From JACTMJ01 sp039812845 (GTDB taxonomy: Bacteria; Acidobacteriota; Terriglobia; Bryobacterales; Bryobacteraceae): 41,177 nt of DNA. The stretch covers positions 1 to 41,177 of the forward strand of contig JBDIBK010000018.1 of the NCBI GenBank assembly GCA_039812845.1, written 5' to 3'. How positions within the stretch are numbered: position 1 is the stretch's first letter; the number at the start of each line of letters is the position of its first letter. Both the position numbers and the translations under genes were made by a program. Of the stretch, positions 32,956 to 41,177 are shown one piece after another. The notes beneath the pieces are model-generated. The model saw only the letters and a program-made list of their open reading frames with translations, did not search any database and was not told the origin of the DNA.

Positions 32956-34527
32956 TCAGGGCCGCGGGGGTGCTCCGGCGAGGATCTCAAGCGCCCGCTG
33001 AATTCCGCTGTCGAGCTGGGCCTCGATCTTTTCTCCATAAGAGACGCCCAGCCCCTGATTGAAGATCTCCGTCTTCAGCCGGATCCGGATGTAGTCCGCA
33101 TTCGCCGTCCACATGGCGAGCGAGGGCCGGATGTTTCGCTGGGAGAGGAAATACTGGAACTCATCGAGAATGGCCCCGTCGATTTCGAATTTCTCGGAGA
33201 GTTTCTCCGCTTGTGCGCCTCCGGATTGCTCGACCTTCGCTGCGCTGGGTTGCCCGTCTTGCGCTGCGCGGGCCCGGAGGTATTCCGTGGCGAACGAAGC
33301 GAACGATCCGGTGCCTTCCAGCACGTAGCGGAACTGGTTTGTGGGGAAGGGGAGCACTTCCTCATCCGGCGCGATTCCGCCCTGCGCGCCAGCCGAACCG
33401 GATGGCAACTGATTCTTCACCTGGCTCAATGCAAGCGGACGCTGGATGCTGACACCGGAGGGCGTGAAGTAGTAGGCGGTCGTCAGGGCAAGCGCCGTCC
33501 CCATCGACAGGGGGAGCACCTGCTGCACGAGACCCTTCCCATAGCTGCGTTCGCCGATGAGCGTGGCACGATGGTGGTCCCGCAGCGCGCCGGCGACGAT
33601 CTCCGCCGCGCTGGCCGTCTGCCCGTTGATCAGGGTGACCACGGGGAGCGTGTAGGGTTTCGCGGAGGCGGGGACGCGCTCGACAACGGGTTCCTGGGCA
33701 CGCCCGCGCGCGGAGAGAATCACCGAGCCGGGCGGCAGCAGGAAGGAACTGACGTCGAGCGCCGCATCCACGACGCCGCCACGGTTATCCCGCAGGTCCA
33801 GAATCAGCCCGCGCACTTTGTCGCCGCCCAGATGTTCGAGCGCATCGCGAAACTGGCGGGCGGTTTCCCCTTCAAAGCTCTTAATGCGAATGTAGGCAAT
33901 GTGGTCCCCCAGGAGGAACGCGCGGTCTACGGAGCGGGAGTCCATTTCCTGCGGCGTCAGGGTGAAGTGCAGGGGCCGTTCGCTCCCTTGGCGGCGCACG
34001 ACGACGTTCACCGTGCCGTGGCGGGCTTCCCCCAGCAACTGAAGAATCTGTTCGTTATCCAGCGCTTGGATGAGGTAATTGTTGACGGCGATCAGCTCGT
34101 CGCCGGGCTCAATGCCAGCACGCGACATGGGGGTTGCGGGCAGCACCTGAAGCACGGTGATCCGCCCCGGCAGCACGGAGACGATGCTGCCAAAGCCCTT
34201 CTCGCGGGACGTTTGCATTTCGCGCAATTGGGCAAAGCGATCCGGAGTGAGGAAGGCGGAAAAGGGGTCCAGCGCCCGGATGGCACCGGGCAGCGCGCCC
34301 TCAAAGATGGCCGCCTCCGGGTTAACGGGGTCCGCGGCGTTGGCTTCCAACTGCGCGTAAACGCTCGTAAAGAGACGAAGGGCGTCATCCACGGATTTCT
34401 GGCTCTCCGCGAAGGCCGGGATCACCAGAAGGAGCACCACAAACACGGTAAGCAGCGGTTTGGGAAGGTGTGCGGCGAGAGCCTTCCGCCGTTGGGAGAG
34501 GTCCGAAATCGGGGCTGACCAGGGCAT
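32956..34527 (-). CDS. S41-family (CtpA-like) processing protease
   Basis: The 523-residue protein has a hydrophobic N-terminal segment (about 24-40, LLTVFVVLLLVIPAFA) that acts as signal peptide or anchor. A PDZ domain lies at about 110-195 (GFGSIVSV, RAGIEPGDELIAVNN). The tail-specific protease domain follows, with the catalytic Ser306 in GQTASAAEI and Lys331 in ERSYGKGLVQQ. It cuts envelope proteins, probably in the periplasm. After the catalytic core there are about 150 residues of helical C-terminal extension with a short Ala/Gln-rich low-complexity part. It starts four bases after the ddl stop, so the two share a transcript. Confidence 0.93.
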   Translation of the reverse strand: MPWSAPISDLSQRRKALAAHLPKPLLTVFVVLLLVIPAFAESQKSVDDALRLFTSVYAQLEANAADPVNPEAAIFEGALPGAIRALDPFSAFLTPDRFAQLREMQTSREKGFGSIVSVLPGRITVLQVLPATPMSRAGIEPGDELIAVNNYLIQALDNEQILQLLGEARHGTVNVVVRRQGSERPLHFTLTPQEMDSRSVDRAFLLGDHIAYIRIKSFEGETARQFRDALEHLGGDKVRGLILDLRDNRGGVVDAALDVSSFLLPPGSVILSARGRAQEPVVERVPASAKPYTLPVVTLINGQTASAAEIVAGALRDHHRATLIGERSYGKGLVQQVLPLSMGTALALTTAYYFTPSGVSIQRPLALSQVKNQLPSGSAGAQGGIAPDEEVLPFPTNQFRYVLEGTGSFASFATEYLRARAAQDGQPSAAKVEQSGGAQAEKLSEKFEIDGAILDEFQYFLSQRNIRPSLAMWTANADYIRIRLKTEIFNQGLGVSYGEKIEAQLDSGIQRALEILAGAPPRP

Positions 34528-34531
34528 AGCG

Positions 34532-35518
34532 CTAGCGGGCGAAAGAGAGGCTGGCGCGGCGCTCGTGCCGCTCTACCGCGAGTTGGACAAGTCGGCTTAG
34601 CAGGTCCGGATACGGCAAGCCGCTGGCCTCCCACATCTTCCCGTACATGCTGATCGAGGTGAAACCGGGAATGGTATTGACCTCGTTCAGATAGATCCTG
34701 CCGCTCCCGCTCTCGCGAAAGAAATCCACCCTTGCCATGCCTTCAAGACTGAGGGCGTGGCCGACGCGCACAGCGAGATCCCGCACGCGGTCTTGATCTT
34801 CCGCGGAGATGCGGGCGGGAATCAAGGTCTGCGCTTTTCCGTTGAGATACTTGTCATCGTAATCGTAAAACTCTTTGCCCGGCACGATTTCGCCCGCAAT
34901 CGAGGCCTCAATGCGTTCGTTGCCCAGAATGGAGCATTCGATCTCCTGCCCGGCGACGGCCCGCTCAATGAGCACGGTATCGTCGAAGCGGAAAGCGAGA
35001 CGGATCGCGGCCTCCAATTCAGGCCGGGATGCCGCCTTGGAGATCCCCACGGAAGAACCGAGATTGGCCGGTTTGACGAAACACGGGTAGCCGAATTCGG
35101 TCTCCGCCCGGCTGGCGAGCGCCGCGGGCGAATCCCAGGAGCGGCCTTCCAGAAACTCGACCACCGGAATGCCCGCAGCGGCGCAAATCCGCTTCGTATA
35201 ACCTTTGTGCATGCACGCGGCGCTGGCGAAGACCCCGGCACCCACGTAGGGCAGGTCGGCAAGTTCGAGCAGGCCCTGCATGGTTCCGTCCTCGCCGAAA
35301 GTGCCATGGAGCACGGGGAAAACCACGTCGATTCCCGGATTGCCGCCCGGTTCGGGAACGATGGGGGCTGGATTCCACCGGCCATCCTTGCCAATCAGGT
35401 ACGGAACAACCTGAAAGGACGCCGTATTGAGGGCGTCCATGACCGAACGGGCGGAGAGCAGAGATACCTCGTGCTCCCCGCTGCGGCCGCCGTAGAGCAC
35501 TGCTACTCGCTGTTTCAT
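34532..35518 (-). CDS. ddl: D-alanine-D-alanine ligase
   Basis: The 328-residue ATP-grasp enzyme makes D-Ala-D-Ala for peptidoglycan. Family marks are MKQRVAVLYGGRSGEHEVSLLSA-like N-terminus (first 20 residues), the HGTFGEDG motif, KPANLGSSVGIS, and the C-terminal LNEVNTIPGFTSISMY with metal and substrate residues. The frame extends upstream to a GTG at 35563, but the family alignment starts at the ATG at 35518. It sits upstream of the S41 protease gene and diverges from purB. Confidence 0.96.
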   Translation of the reverse strand: MKQRVAVLYGGRSGEHEVSLLSARSVMDALNTASFQVVPYLIGKDGRWNPAPIVPEPGGNPGIDVVFPVLHGTFGEDGTMQGLLELADLPYVGAGVFASAACMHKGYTKRICAAAGIPVVEFLEGRSWDSPAALASRAETEFGYPCFVKPANLGSSVGISKAASRPELEAAIRLAFRFDDTVLIERAVAGQEIECSILGNERIEASIAGEIVPGKEFYDYDDKYLNGKAQTLIPARISAEDQDRVRDLAVRVGHALSLEGMARVDFFRESGSGRIYLNEVNTIPGFTSISMYGKMWEASGLPYPDLLSRLVQLAVERHERRASLSFAR

Positions 35519-35727
35519 AGAGTTGGAGACCAAAAGGACATCTTTCAGTTTGCCATACCGCACTCTCCCGCTCCGTGAGACGAGCCAAACAATGCCGCAA
35601 ACTCGCGCAACGGGAGATGCGCGGCGCGGAGGGCGGGTTGCGCTACATTGAAAAGGCGGACGCAGAGAGCGATGCCCGGCTGGGAAGCCGCGCGGCAGGC
35701 GTCCACGCGTTCAAAGAGGAGATACCG

Positions 35728-37053
35728 ATGATTGCCCGCTATACCCGCCCCGCCATGGGAGCGATTTGGAGCGACGAGAACAAGTATCGCTGCTGGCTTG
35801 CCGTGGAACTGGCGGCGAGCGAAGTGCTTTCCGAATTCGGCGTGGTTCCCGCCGACGCCGTGGCGAATTTGCGGGCACACGCCGATGTAGATGCCGAACG
35901 AATCGCGGAAATCGAGGCGGAAGTACGGCATGACGTCATCGCGTTTACTACCTGCGTTGCGGAGAAGATGGCGGAAGCCGGACATGCAGCCGACTCCCGG
36001 TGGCTGCACTATGGTTTAACTTCTAACGATGTAGTAGATACGGCGCAATCCCTCCAGTTGAAGCAGGCAAGTTCGATCATCCGGGAGGACCTCAAGGCGC
36101 TGATCGAGGTTCTTCGTCGGCGTGCGTTCGAATTTGAGAACACGATTCAGATTGGCCGCACCCACGGAGTGCATGCCGAACCCATCACCTTCGGCTTGAA
36201 GCTGGCGCTCTGGTATGACGAGGCGGTTCGCGATCTGGAGCGCCTGGAGCGGGTGGCGGAAGAGCTGCGCGTGGGGAAACTGTCGGGCGCGGTGGGCACA
36301 TTCGGCCACATCAGCCCGGAAGCGGAGGTGCGCATTTGCGAGCGACTGGGGCTAAACCCGGTTGCCATTTCCTCCCAGGTAATCTCCAGAGACCGGCATT
36401 CCCACTATGTGTGCGTGCTGGCGCTGATCGCCTCGCTCTGCGAGAAGATCGCTTTGGAAGTCCGTCACTTGCAGCGAACGGAGGTCCGGGAAGCGGAGGA
36501 GGGATTCGGGAAGAACCAGAAAGGGAGCTCCGCGATGCCCCACAAGCGGAACCCGGTAACGAGCGAACAAATCTGCGGGCTGGCCCGGGTGGTTCGGGCA
36601 AACGCGCAGGCCTCCTTTGAGAACAACGCCCTCTGGCATGAGCGCGACATCTCCCACTCCTCCGTGGAACGGGTGATTCTGCCCGATTCGACCATTCTGG
36701 TGGACTACCTGTTGGAGAAAACGGCGGCGCTCGTGCAGAACCTGAGCGTTTTCCCGGAGCGGATGCGGAAGAACCTCGAAAGCACCCATGGCCTGGTATT
36801 TTCGGGCCAATTGCTCCTCGATCTGACAAGCGGCGGCATGCTTCGGGAGGACGCTTATCGGATCGTACAGTCTAAAGCCATGCAAGCGTGGAAGGAAGAA
36901 GGCGATTTCGAGCGGAGCGTTCGAGAATCTCCCGAGATTATTAGAATTTTGTCTAATGAAAAATTGAATGAAACGTTCTCGGTTGATCGTCAACTACAGA
37001 ATCTGAAAATAATCTTCGCAAGGGTATTTCAAAATCGGAAAATTGAAGGATAA
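35728..37053 (+). CDS. purB: adenylosuccinate lyase
   Basis: The 441-residue enzyme acts twice in purine synthesis, cleaving SAICAR and adenylosuccinate. The start is ATG with AGAGGAG seven bases ahead. Conserved parts are RYTRPAMGAIWSDENKY at the start, HYGLTSNDVVDTA, GRTHGVHAEPITFG and the signature GSSAMPHKRNP. The last about 40 codons (from 36930) are clearly richer in A and T than the rest of the window, while the protein stays in frame (RILSNEKLNETFSVDRQL is acceptable for the C-terminal domain). An intrinsic terminator lies downstream. Confidence 0.97.
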   Translation: MIARYTRPAMGAIWSDENKYRCWLAVELAASEVLSEFGVVPADAVANLRAHADVDAERIAEIEAEVRHDVIAFTTCVAEKMAEAGHAADSRWLHYGLTSNDVVDTAQSLQLKQASSIIREDLKALIEVLRRRAFEFENTIQIGRTHGVHAEPITFGLKLALWYDEAVRDLERLERVAEELRVGKLSGAVGTFGHISPEAEVRICERLGLNPVAISSQVISRDRHSHYVCVLALIASLCEKIALEVRHLQRTEVREAEEGFGKNQKGSSAMPHKRNPVTSEQICGLARVVRANAQASFENNALWHERDISHSSVERVILPDSTILVDYLLEKTAALVQNLSVFPERMRKNLESTHGLVFSGQLLLDLTSGGMLREDAYRIVQSKAMQAWKEEGDFERSVRESPEIIRILSNEKLNETFSVDRQLQNLKIIFARVFQNRKIEG

Positions 37054-37173
37054 TCAGAATCAGGCATCGCTAGTCCGCATTCCAAGGGACAGCGCATTCA
37101 TTCCCCACCGGATTCCGGCGCGAGAGAATGATGTAGACCTACCCTAGTAGTACTGTGACGTGGGAGTTTGAAG

Positions 37174-37198
37174 CAGGTTCGAGCAGGACCTGTTTTTT
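37174..37198 (+). terminator. Rho-independent terminator after purB
   Basis: CAGGTTC (37174-37180) pairs with GGACCTG-type bases (37186-37192) through seven positions, one a G-T pair, with a five-base loop. Six T residues follow directly (37193-37198). It lies 120 bases after the purB stop. Confidence 0.8.
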
Positions 37199-37294
37199 CG
37201 TTCGGGTGTTCTCCAGTTGGAACGCGAAACGACGGCTCAGCGCGGTAACAGACGGCTCCATGATGGGGCTACTCAGGAAAATCAAAAGGCCACT

Positions 37295-37750
37295 ATGTCC
37301 CACAATCACTTCGAAATCCCTCACGCCCCCACACGTGCTCTTGCAAGAATTTTCCTCATTGACGGCGACGACACCAGCCGCATGACGCTGAAGGCCATTC
37401 TCGAGGCTGGCGGCTACGATGTGACGTGTGCTACTACAACGATAGATGCCATCGATCACCTCAATGAGAGCCGCTTTGAGTTGGTGCTTTGCCACGCGCC
37501 GGGCCCCGATGCGGAAATCGACCCAGCGGTGCTTTCTTACGCGCGTTTTCGGGAGTATGAACCGGCCACGGCGATCCTGCATACGGAAAAGTGTTCGTTC
37601 GAGAGCGAAGAAGACGGGGTGACCCGCCATGAGATTCTGGTGGAACCGCAGAACATCCCGGACTTGCTCGAACAGGTGGCCAATCTGATTGGCGGCAGAG
37701 CGCTTTCGATGCTGGAGCGGGAACTTCAGCCCGGCGGATCGATCGGCTAG
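37295..37750 (+). CDS. stand-alone degenerate receiver (pseudo-receiver) protein
   Basis: The 151-residue protein starts at ATG after AAAAGG. Residues about 17-130 fit a CheY-like receiver (IFLIDGDDTSRMTLKAILEAGGY), but the phosphorylation residues are lost. The acidic pair is Asp-Gly, His replaces the phospho-Asp in FELVLCHAPGPD, and Glu replaces the conserved Lys (ILVEPQNIPDLL). There is no output domain. It is likely a protein-binding module. Lys/Glu/Asp changes like these match the pseudo-receivers of the histidine kinase at 3679-5526, although the two genes are far apart and no direct link is shown. It converges with the alpha/beta hydrolase gene. Confidence 0.8.
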   Translation: MSHNHFEIPHAPTRALARIFLIDGDDTSRMTLKAILEAGGYDVTCATTTIDAIDHLNESRFELVLCHAPGPDAEIDPAVLSYARFREYEPATAILHTEKCSFESEEDGVTRHEILVEPQNIPDLLEQVANLIGGRALSMLERELQPGGSIG

Positions 37751-37793
37751 AGTTTCTTCCCCAGGGTCGGCGGAGGACCCGGACGCCTGGAAG

Positions 37794-38444
37794 TCAGGAG
37801 GAAGTGGCGGGTTCGTCCCAGACCAATTCCTCCACCAGACGCTCAAATGCATCCAGCGCTCCGGCGAAGAAGTGATCTTTTGCCTCCACCTGGTAGAGCA
37901 CCTTGGGTTCCGGCAGGCTATCCACCAATTGACGAAGGGAATCCATCGGCCCAAATTCGTCGTGGGTGCTCTGGATAAAGATCTTCTCCCTGGTGCAAAT
38001 TTCGAGCGACTGCAGATCTGGCCAGCGGGTGGGATAGCCAACCGCGATCAACCGCGCCGACGCAATGCCCGGCTCACAGCCTAAGCGCAGGATGATGCGC
38101 GAGCCGAACGAGAAGCCAGCCAGGCTGAAACCCAGCGCGGGATAGCGGTTCCGCAGCAAGCCGAGCGCGGCGCGTGCATCTTCCACCTCCCCATCCATTT
38201 CGCCGTATTGCCCTTCGCTGAGATTGACACCGCGAAAGTTGAAGCGCAGCACCACCGCGCCCGTGCGCCGCAAGCCGCGCGCGAGGCGGTAAACCACCTT
38301 GTTGTGCATCGTTCCGCCGTGGAGCGGGTGCGGGTGGCAGACCAGCACGGCGTGAACGGGCGAGCCGGATTCGGGTTCTTCGAGAAGCGCTTCAAGACGC
38401 CCGGCCGGGCCGGGGATCATCAGGGATTCAATCTTGCGTGACAT
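37794..38444 (-). CDS. alpha/beta hydrolase (COG2945-type)
   Basis: The 216-residue cytoplasmic protein has the alpha/beta-hydrolase fold. The N-terminal block with CHPHPLHGGTMHNKVVYRLARGL-like residues (36-58) is typical of the COG2945 group. The nucleophile is Ser112 in AGFSFGS; Asp162 (THDEFGP) and His191 (KDHFF) complete the triad. The substrate is unknown. The start at 38444 has no strong ribosome-binding site, and an in-frame extension to 38513 is possible. Confidence 0.86.
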   Translation of the reverse strand: MSRKIESLMIPGPAGRLEALLEEPESGSPVHAVLVCHPHPLHGGTMHNKVVYRLARGLRRTGAVVLRFNFRGVNLSEGQYGEMDGEVEDARAALGLLRNRYPALGFSLAGFSFGSRIILRLGCEPGIASARLIAVGYPTRWPDLQSLEICTREKIFIQSTHDEFGPMDSLRQLVDSLPEPKVLYQVEAKDHFFAGALDAFERLVEELVWDEPATSS

Positions 38445-38556
38445 GAGCTGGATTGCCGGAGCGCTCACCCGTGTTTCGTTACGGGTGAGTTTGATGTAAC
38501 CGCATACCGGCAAAGCGATATCTCTTGATAGTAAGCTGAAACCAGGGGGAAATGCC

Positions 38557-39024
38557 GTGTTCCGCTACGCCGTTCTGCTCGTATCCACGCTTCTCGTGCT
38601 CTCCGCCGCTTATGCGCAGGGCAATACGAAGGACGTTTATCAGCGCGACTCCAACCCGGATTTCTTCAAGAAGCTGCCCGAGGTGAATCCCAAGGACTTG
38701 CCCTCCCGGGAGATGAGCGGGATCGTCCGGGATGCGCACGACAACCCGGTCCGCGGCGCGATCGTCACGCTCACGAACCTGAAGACGAAGGCCGCGCGGT
38801 CTTTTGTCACCAAGGAAGACGGGCGCTACAGCTTTGACCGCGTGATCAAGGCGGACGATTACGAAGTGCGCGCGCGCTTCCGCGGCCGCAATTCCGAGAC
38901 CAAGAAGCTCACCACCTACGACCCGCGCAACAAGCCGGTGATGAACCTCCACTTCGACAAGTCCATCGACGAGCCGGAAGCGGCGCCAGCCAAGAGCGCC
39001 GAGGCGAAGAAGCCGAAGGCGTAA
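38557..39024 (+). CDS. secreted carboxypeptidase-regulatory-like domain protein
   Basis: The GTG at 38557, eight bases after AGGGGGAA, gives 155 residues with a signal peptide (FRYAVLLVSTLLVLSAAYAQ). Residues about 50-110 form a carboxypeptidase-regulatory-like/Cna-B-type beta sandwich (MSGIVRDAHDNPVRGAIVTLTNL, then TKEDGRYSF). The tail is rich in Lys, Glu and Ala. Such small proteins are common in Acidobacteriota and may bind surface polymers. It is convergent with the DUF885 gene; a 10-bp direct repeat CAGCCTCGCT occurs in the gap (39040-39049 and 39057-39066). Confidence 0.8.
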   Translation: MFRYAVLLVSTLLVLSAAYAQGNTKDVYQRDSNPDFFKKLPEVNPKDLPSREMSGIVRDAHDNPVRGAIVTLTNLKTKAARSFVTKEDGRYSFDRVIKADDYEVRARFRGRNSETKKLTTYDPRNKPVMNLHFDKSIDEPEAAPAKSAEAKKPKA

Positions 39025-39075
39025 GACTTGCTTTGACCGCAGCCTCGCTTAGAGCACAGCCTCGCTCGCCGGGGC

Positions 39076-40860
39076 TCAGGATTGCGAACGGTTTGCGATA
39101 TATCCGTCCACCACGCGCCGCAGTGTGGTAAGGGGAATCGCGCCGTTTTCGAGGAGAGCATCATGAAAGGCGCGAATTTCAAACCGCGCGCCCAACTCCT
39201 TCTCCGCTTTCGTTCGGAGTTCCCGAATCGTAATCTCGCCGAGTTTATAGGCAAGGGCCTGCCCCGGCCAGGAAATGTAACGGTCCGTTTCCGTAGTGCA
39301 TTCGTGCAGCGGCAGGGCGGTATTCGCGGCGAGATAGTCGATCACCCGCTGGCGCGTCCAGCCCTTGGCATGGACCCCGGTATCCACCACCAGGCGGCAG
39401 GCACGCCACATTTCATAGGTCAGGCGGCCAAACTCGGAATAGGGATCCGTGTAAAACCCAGCCTCTTTGCCGAGGAACTCCGCGTAAAGTCCCCATCCTT
39501 CCCCGAAGGCGGAGAAGTACGCGAAGCGGCGGAAGGGCGGAAGGCCCTCGGCCTCGGCCGCGAGCGCGATTTGCAGGTGATGGCCCGGCACGGCTTCGTG
39601 CAGGGTGAGCGCCTCCTGGGTATATAAGGGTCGGGTTTCGAGGGCGTAGGTATTCACCCAGTAGATCCCCGGCTTGGTTCCGCCGTAGGGCGCGGGGACG
39701 TAGCGTCCGCTGGTGTATTTCGGGGCGATCGCGTCGGGTACGGGTTCCACGGTGTAGGGCTGGCGTGGCAGACGCCCAAAGAAAGCGGGAAGCTGGCCGT
39801 CCATGCGTTTGGCGATCCAGGCCGCGCGGCGGAGCAATTCCTCCGGGGTCTTGGCATAGAAACGGCGGTCTGTCCGCAGGAATTCGAGGAATGCGGCGAA
39901 CGAACCCTGGAACCCGGTCTTCCGGATCAGATCCTCCATCTCCTTCCGGATGCGCGCCACTTCGCGAAGGCCGGTCTGGTGGATTTCCTCGGGTCCTGCT
40001 GGCAACGTCGTGAAGTAACGCACCTCCCGCGCGTAAAAATCGCGGCCGTTGGGAAGATCGTAAGCGCCCAGAGTCTGGCGGCATCCCGGCAGATACTCCG
40101 TGGTGAAAAACTCGTAGAGCTTGCGATAGCCGGGAACAATGGCTTGCAGGATGGCGCGGCGGCCCTCGGTTTGCAGCCTCTCCCGCGCGGATTGCGGCAC
40201 GCCGACGGGGAATCGCCGGAAGGGGACATCGAAGACGCTCTTCTCCGGGGCGTCGACAATATGGGCGGCGGCAGTGCGCTCAAAGCCCACCATGGTGACG
40301 GCGGGTGGCGTAAATCCGCGCTTCAGCCCCTCCCGCATCCGCTCCACCATCTCATCCACGGCGCGCGGCCAGGCATTCAGGCGGGCAATCAAATTTTCAT
40401 AATCCTTCGCGCTTGCGAGGGGCACTTCTTCCACTAGGCGAGGGAAATCACTATGAAACGCGGAATCGGAGTTCACGGGCATCAGGTATCCGCCGGCTTC
40501 GTAGAGATCCAGGTTGCGCTGAAGCTCGGCACGGAAGACGTCATAGCTGATGCGGTCTTCCGAGCCCAAAGCATCCACGGGGATCCCGTCCAGGTTCGCG
40601 GAAAGCGTTTTATAGAAGTCGTAGGAGCGCTTTGCCGCGGCGAGACCGAACTCCGGCAGTCTGTCGTTCCACTCCATCCGGCCTACGGATGTGGCGAAGA
40701 GCGGACTCTCCCGCAGACGGAACTCCCATTCCTTCGCGAAAAGGGCGTGGAGTGCGGCATGGCGGTCGTCCCTTCGCGGCTGTCCCGGTTCGCGCCCGCA
40801 ATTGGCTCCCAAAAGCGAGAGGGACAAGCCCGTTTGAAAGATGCTTCGGCGGCTGAGCAT
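39076..40860 (-). CDS. DUF885-family putative metallopeptidase
   Basis: The 594-residue protein carries an export leader (LSRRSIFQTGLSLSLLGANC) with a twin Arg and a lipobox-like LGANC whose -1 residue Asn is unusual, so lipidation is uncertain. It matches the DUF885 family. The zinc motif is HEAVPGHH (421-428), with ETRPLY ahead and FGEGWGLYAE about 30 residues after it providing Glu ligands. A peptidase of the M3/M32-like zincin type is expected; the substrate is unknown. The stop of the upstream, same-strand FG-GAP gene lies 13 bp before the start. Confidence 0.88.
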   Translation of the reverse strand: MLSRRSIFQTGLSLSLLGANCGREPGQPRRDDRHAALHALFAKEWEFRLRESPLFATSVGRMEWNDRLPEFGLAAAKRSYDFYKTLSANLDGIPVDALGSEDRISYDVFRAELQRNLDLYEAGGYLMPVNSDSAFHSDFPRLVEEVPLASAKDYENLIARLNAWPRAVDEMVERMREGLKRGFTPPAVTMVGFERTAAAHIVDAPEKSVFDVPFRRFPVGVPQSARERLQTEGRRAILQAIVPGYRKLYEFFTTEYLPGCRQTLGAYDLPNGRDFYAREVRYFTTLPAGPEEIHQTGLREVARIRKEMEDLIRKTGFQGSFAAFLEFLRTDRRFYAKTPEELLRRAAWIAKRMDGQLPAFFGRLPRQPYTVEPVPDAIAPKYTSGRYVPAPYGGTKPGIYWVNTYALETRPLYTQEALTLHEAVPGHHLQIALAAEAEGLPPFRRFAYFSAFGEGWGLYAEFLGKEAGFYTDPYSEFGRLTYEMWRACRLVVDTGVHAKGWTRQRVIDYLAANTALPLHECTTETDRYISWPGQALAYKLGEITIRELRTKAEKELGARFEIRAFHDALLENGAIPLTTLRRVVDGYIANRSQS

Positions 40861-40873
40861 AGGGCACTACCCG

Positions 40874-41177
40874 CTATCGTACTCCCAGGTTCTCGAACAG
40901 CATGACGTTGCCGGTGGAGGCTCCGGAGCAGGCGATGTCGGGCCGCCCGTCGCCGCTGACGTCCGCGATCTTGCAATCGGCACCCGCCACACCGCCCTCG
41001 TTCAGAACGGTGCGCGGCCACGCGTTGCCGGATGCGTCGCTGGCCCGGTAGACGCTGATCCGAAAACCCTTGCCGCGAAACCCGCTGACAATCTCGTCCT
41101 GGCCGTCGCCATCCAGATCCGCCACGGCCAAGGCATGGCCGTTCAGCATGCCGTCGTCAATCACGGCACGCTCCCAT
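40874..41177 (-). CDS. FG-GAP/VCBS repeat protein, C-terminal fragment (runs off the window)
   Basis: The reading frame enters from beyond the right edge and ends with TAG at 40874. The visible about 100 residues hold two calcium-loop FG-GAP/VCBS motifs (DLDGDGQDEIV and DVSGDGRPDI), the phrase WERAVIDDGMLNGHAL and a final MLFENLGVR. This pattern fits the end of a beta-propeller protein. Its start and full size are not visible; an internal GTG at 41164 is not taken as the start, because the propeller frame continues through it. Confidence 0.8.
   Translation of the reverse strand, partial: WERAVIDDGMLNGHALAVADLDGDGQDEIVSGFRGKGFRISVYRASDASGNAWPRTVLNEGGVAGADCKIADVSGDGRPDIACSGASTGNVMLFENLGVR

Noticed and set aside
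32869..34518. 549-codon plus-strand frame over the S41 protease
   Set aside because: The opposite strand has complete catalytic motifs; this frame has an arbitrary composition and overlaps the pcm end.

Overview
The window is a GC-rich, densely coding bacterial chromosome segment from a diderm: it carries lpxC and an OmpA-type envelope protein. The mix of genes suggests Acidobacteriota, most likely Bryobacterales/Solibacteraceae. Pointers are a DUF7948/SBBP propeller protein, FG-GAP proteins (one with an ASPIC/UnbV tail), carboxypeptidase-regulatory-like and DUF885 proteins, Tat-exported enzymes and a second RecA-like protein. This placement is inference from gene content; no rRNA or tRNA gene was seen.

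Layout. 0.1-1.9 kb: a hemerythrin-type di-iron protein, then an unusual protein with a phage-terminase-small-subunit-like HTH domain and a long X-Asp-X tripeptide tail encoded by 9-bp DNA repeats. 1.85-5.5 kb (minus): a histidine kinase with two degenerate receivers, an orphan Vsr-type endonuclease and a secreted LamG-like protein. 5.7-7.1 kb: a Tat-exported sulfatase. 7.2-12.1 kb (minus): yebC-ruvC-hypothetical-tlpA-like-FG-GAP, probably one transcription unit from a recognisable yebC promoter. 12.2-12.6 kb (minus): RNase P RNA. 12.8-15.7 kb: a 948-residue OmpA/barrel/PKD/Ig-like surface protein. 15.8-18.3 kb: rpoZ-coaBC-family 4 uracil-DNA glycosylase. 18.4-25.6 kb (minus): lpxC-phosphatidyltransferase-RecA-like-SBBP protein-thioredoxin-like. 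25.9-30 kb: polA and a Tat-exported 5'-nucleotidase-type phosphatase. 30-31.4 kb (minus): a YprB-like exonuclease. 31.5-32.9 kb: DinB-like and pcm. 33-35.5 kb (minus): ddl and an S41 protease. 35.7-37.75 kb: purB, with a good intrinsic terminator, and a stand-alone pseudo-receiver. 37.8-41.2 kb: an alpha/beta hydrolase, a small secreted protein, a DUF885 protein and the end of another FG-GAP gene that leaves the window.

Most genes are housekeeping: DNA repair and replication (ruvC, udg4, polA, vsr, RecA-like), envelope (lpxC, ddl, phosphatidyltransferase), cofactor and purine synthesis (coaBC, purB). The accessory material consists of exported repeat-rich proteins and degenerate signalling domains. 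The strongest candidate for something undescribed is the HTH/VDT-repeat gene at 1110-1856. Its 9-bp repeats are better conserved as DNA than a protein constraint alone would require. Other notable items are the RecA-like protein, the three-copy C-terminal module of the SBBP protein, the unusual domain order of the OmpA protein, and three receiver domains that have lost the phospho-acceptor aspartate, two of them with His in its place.
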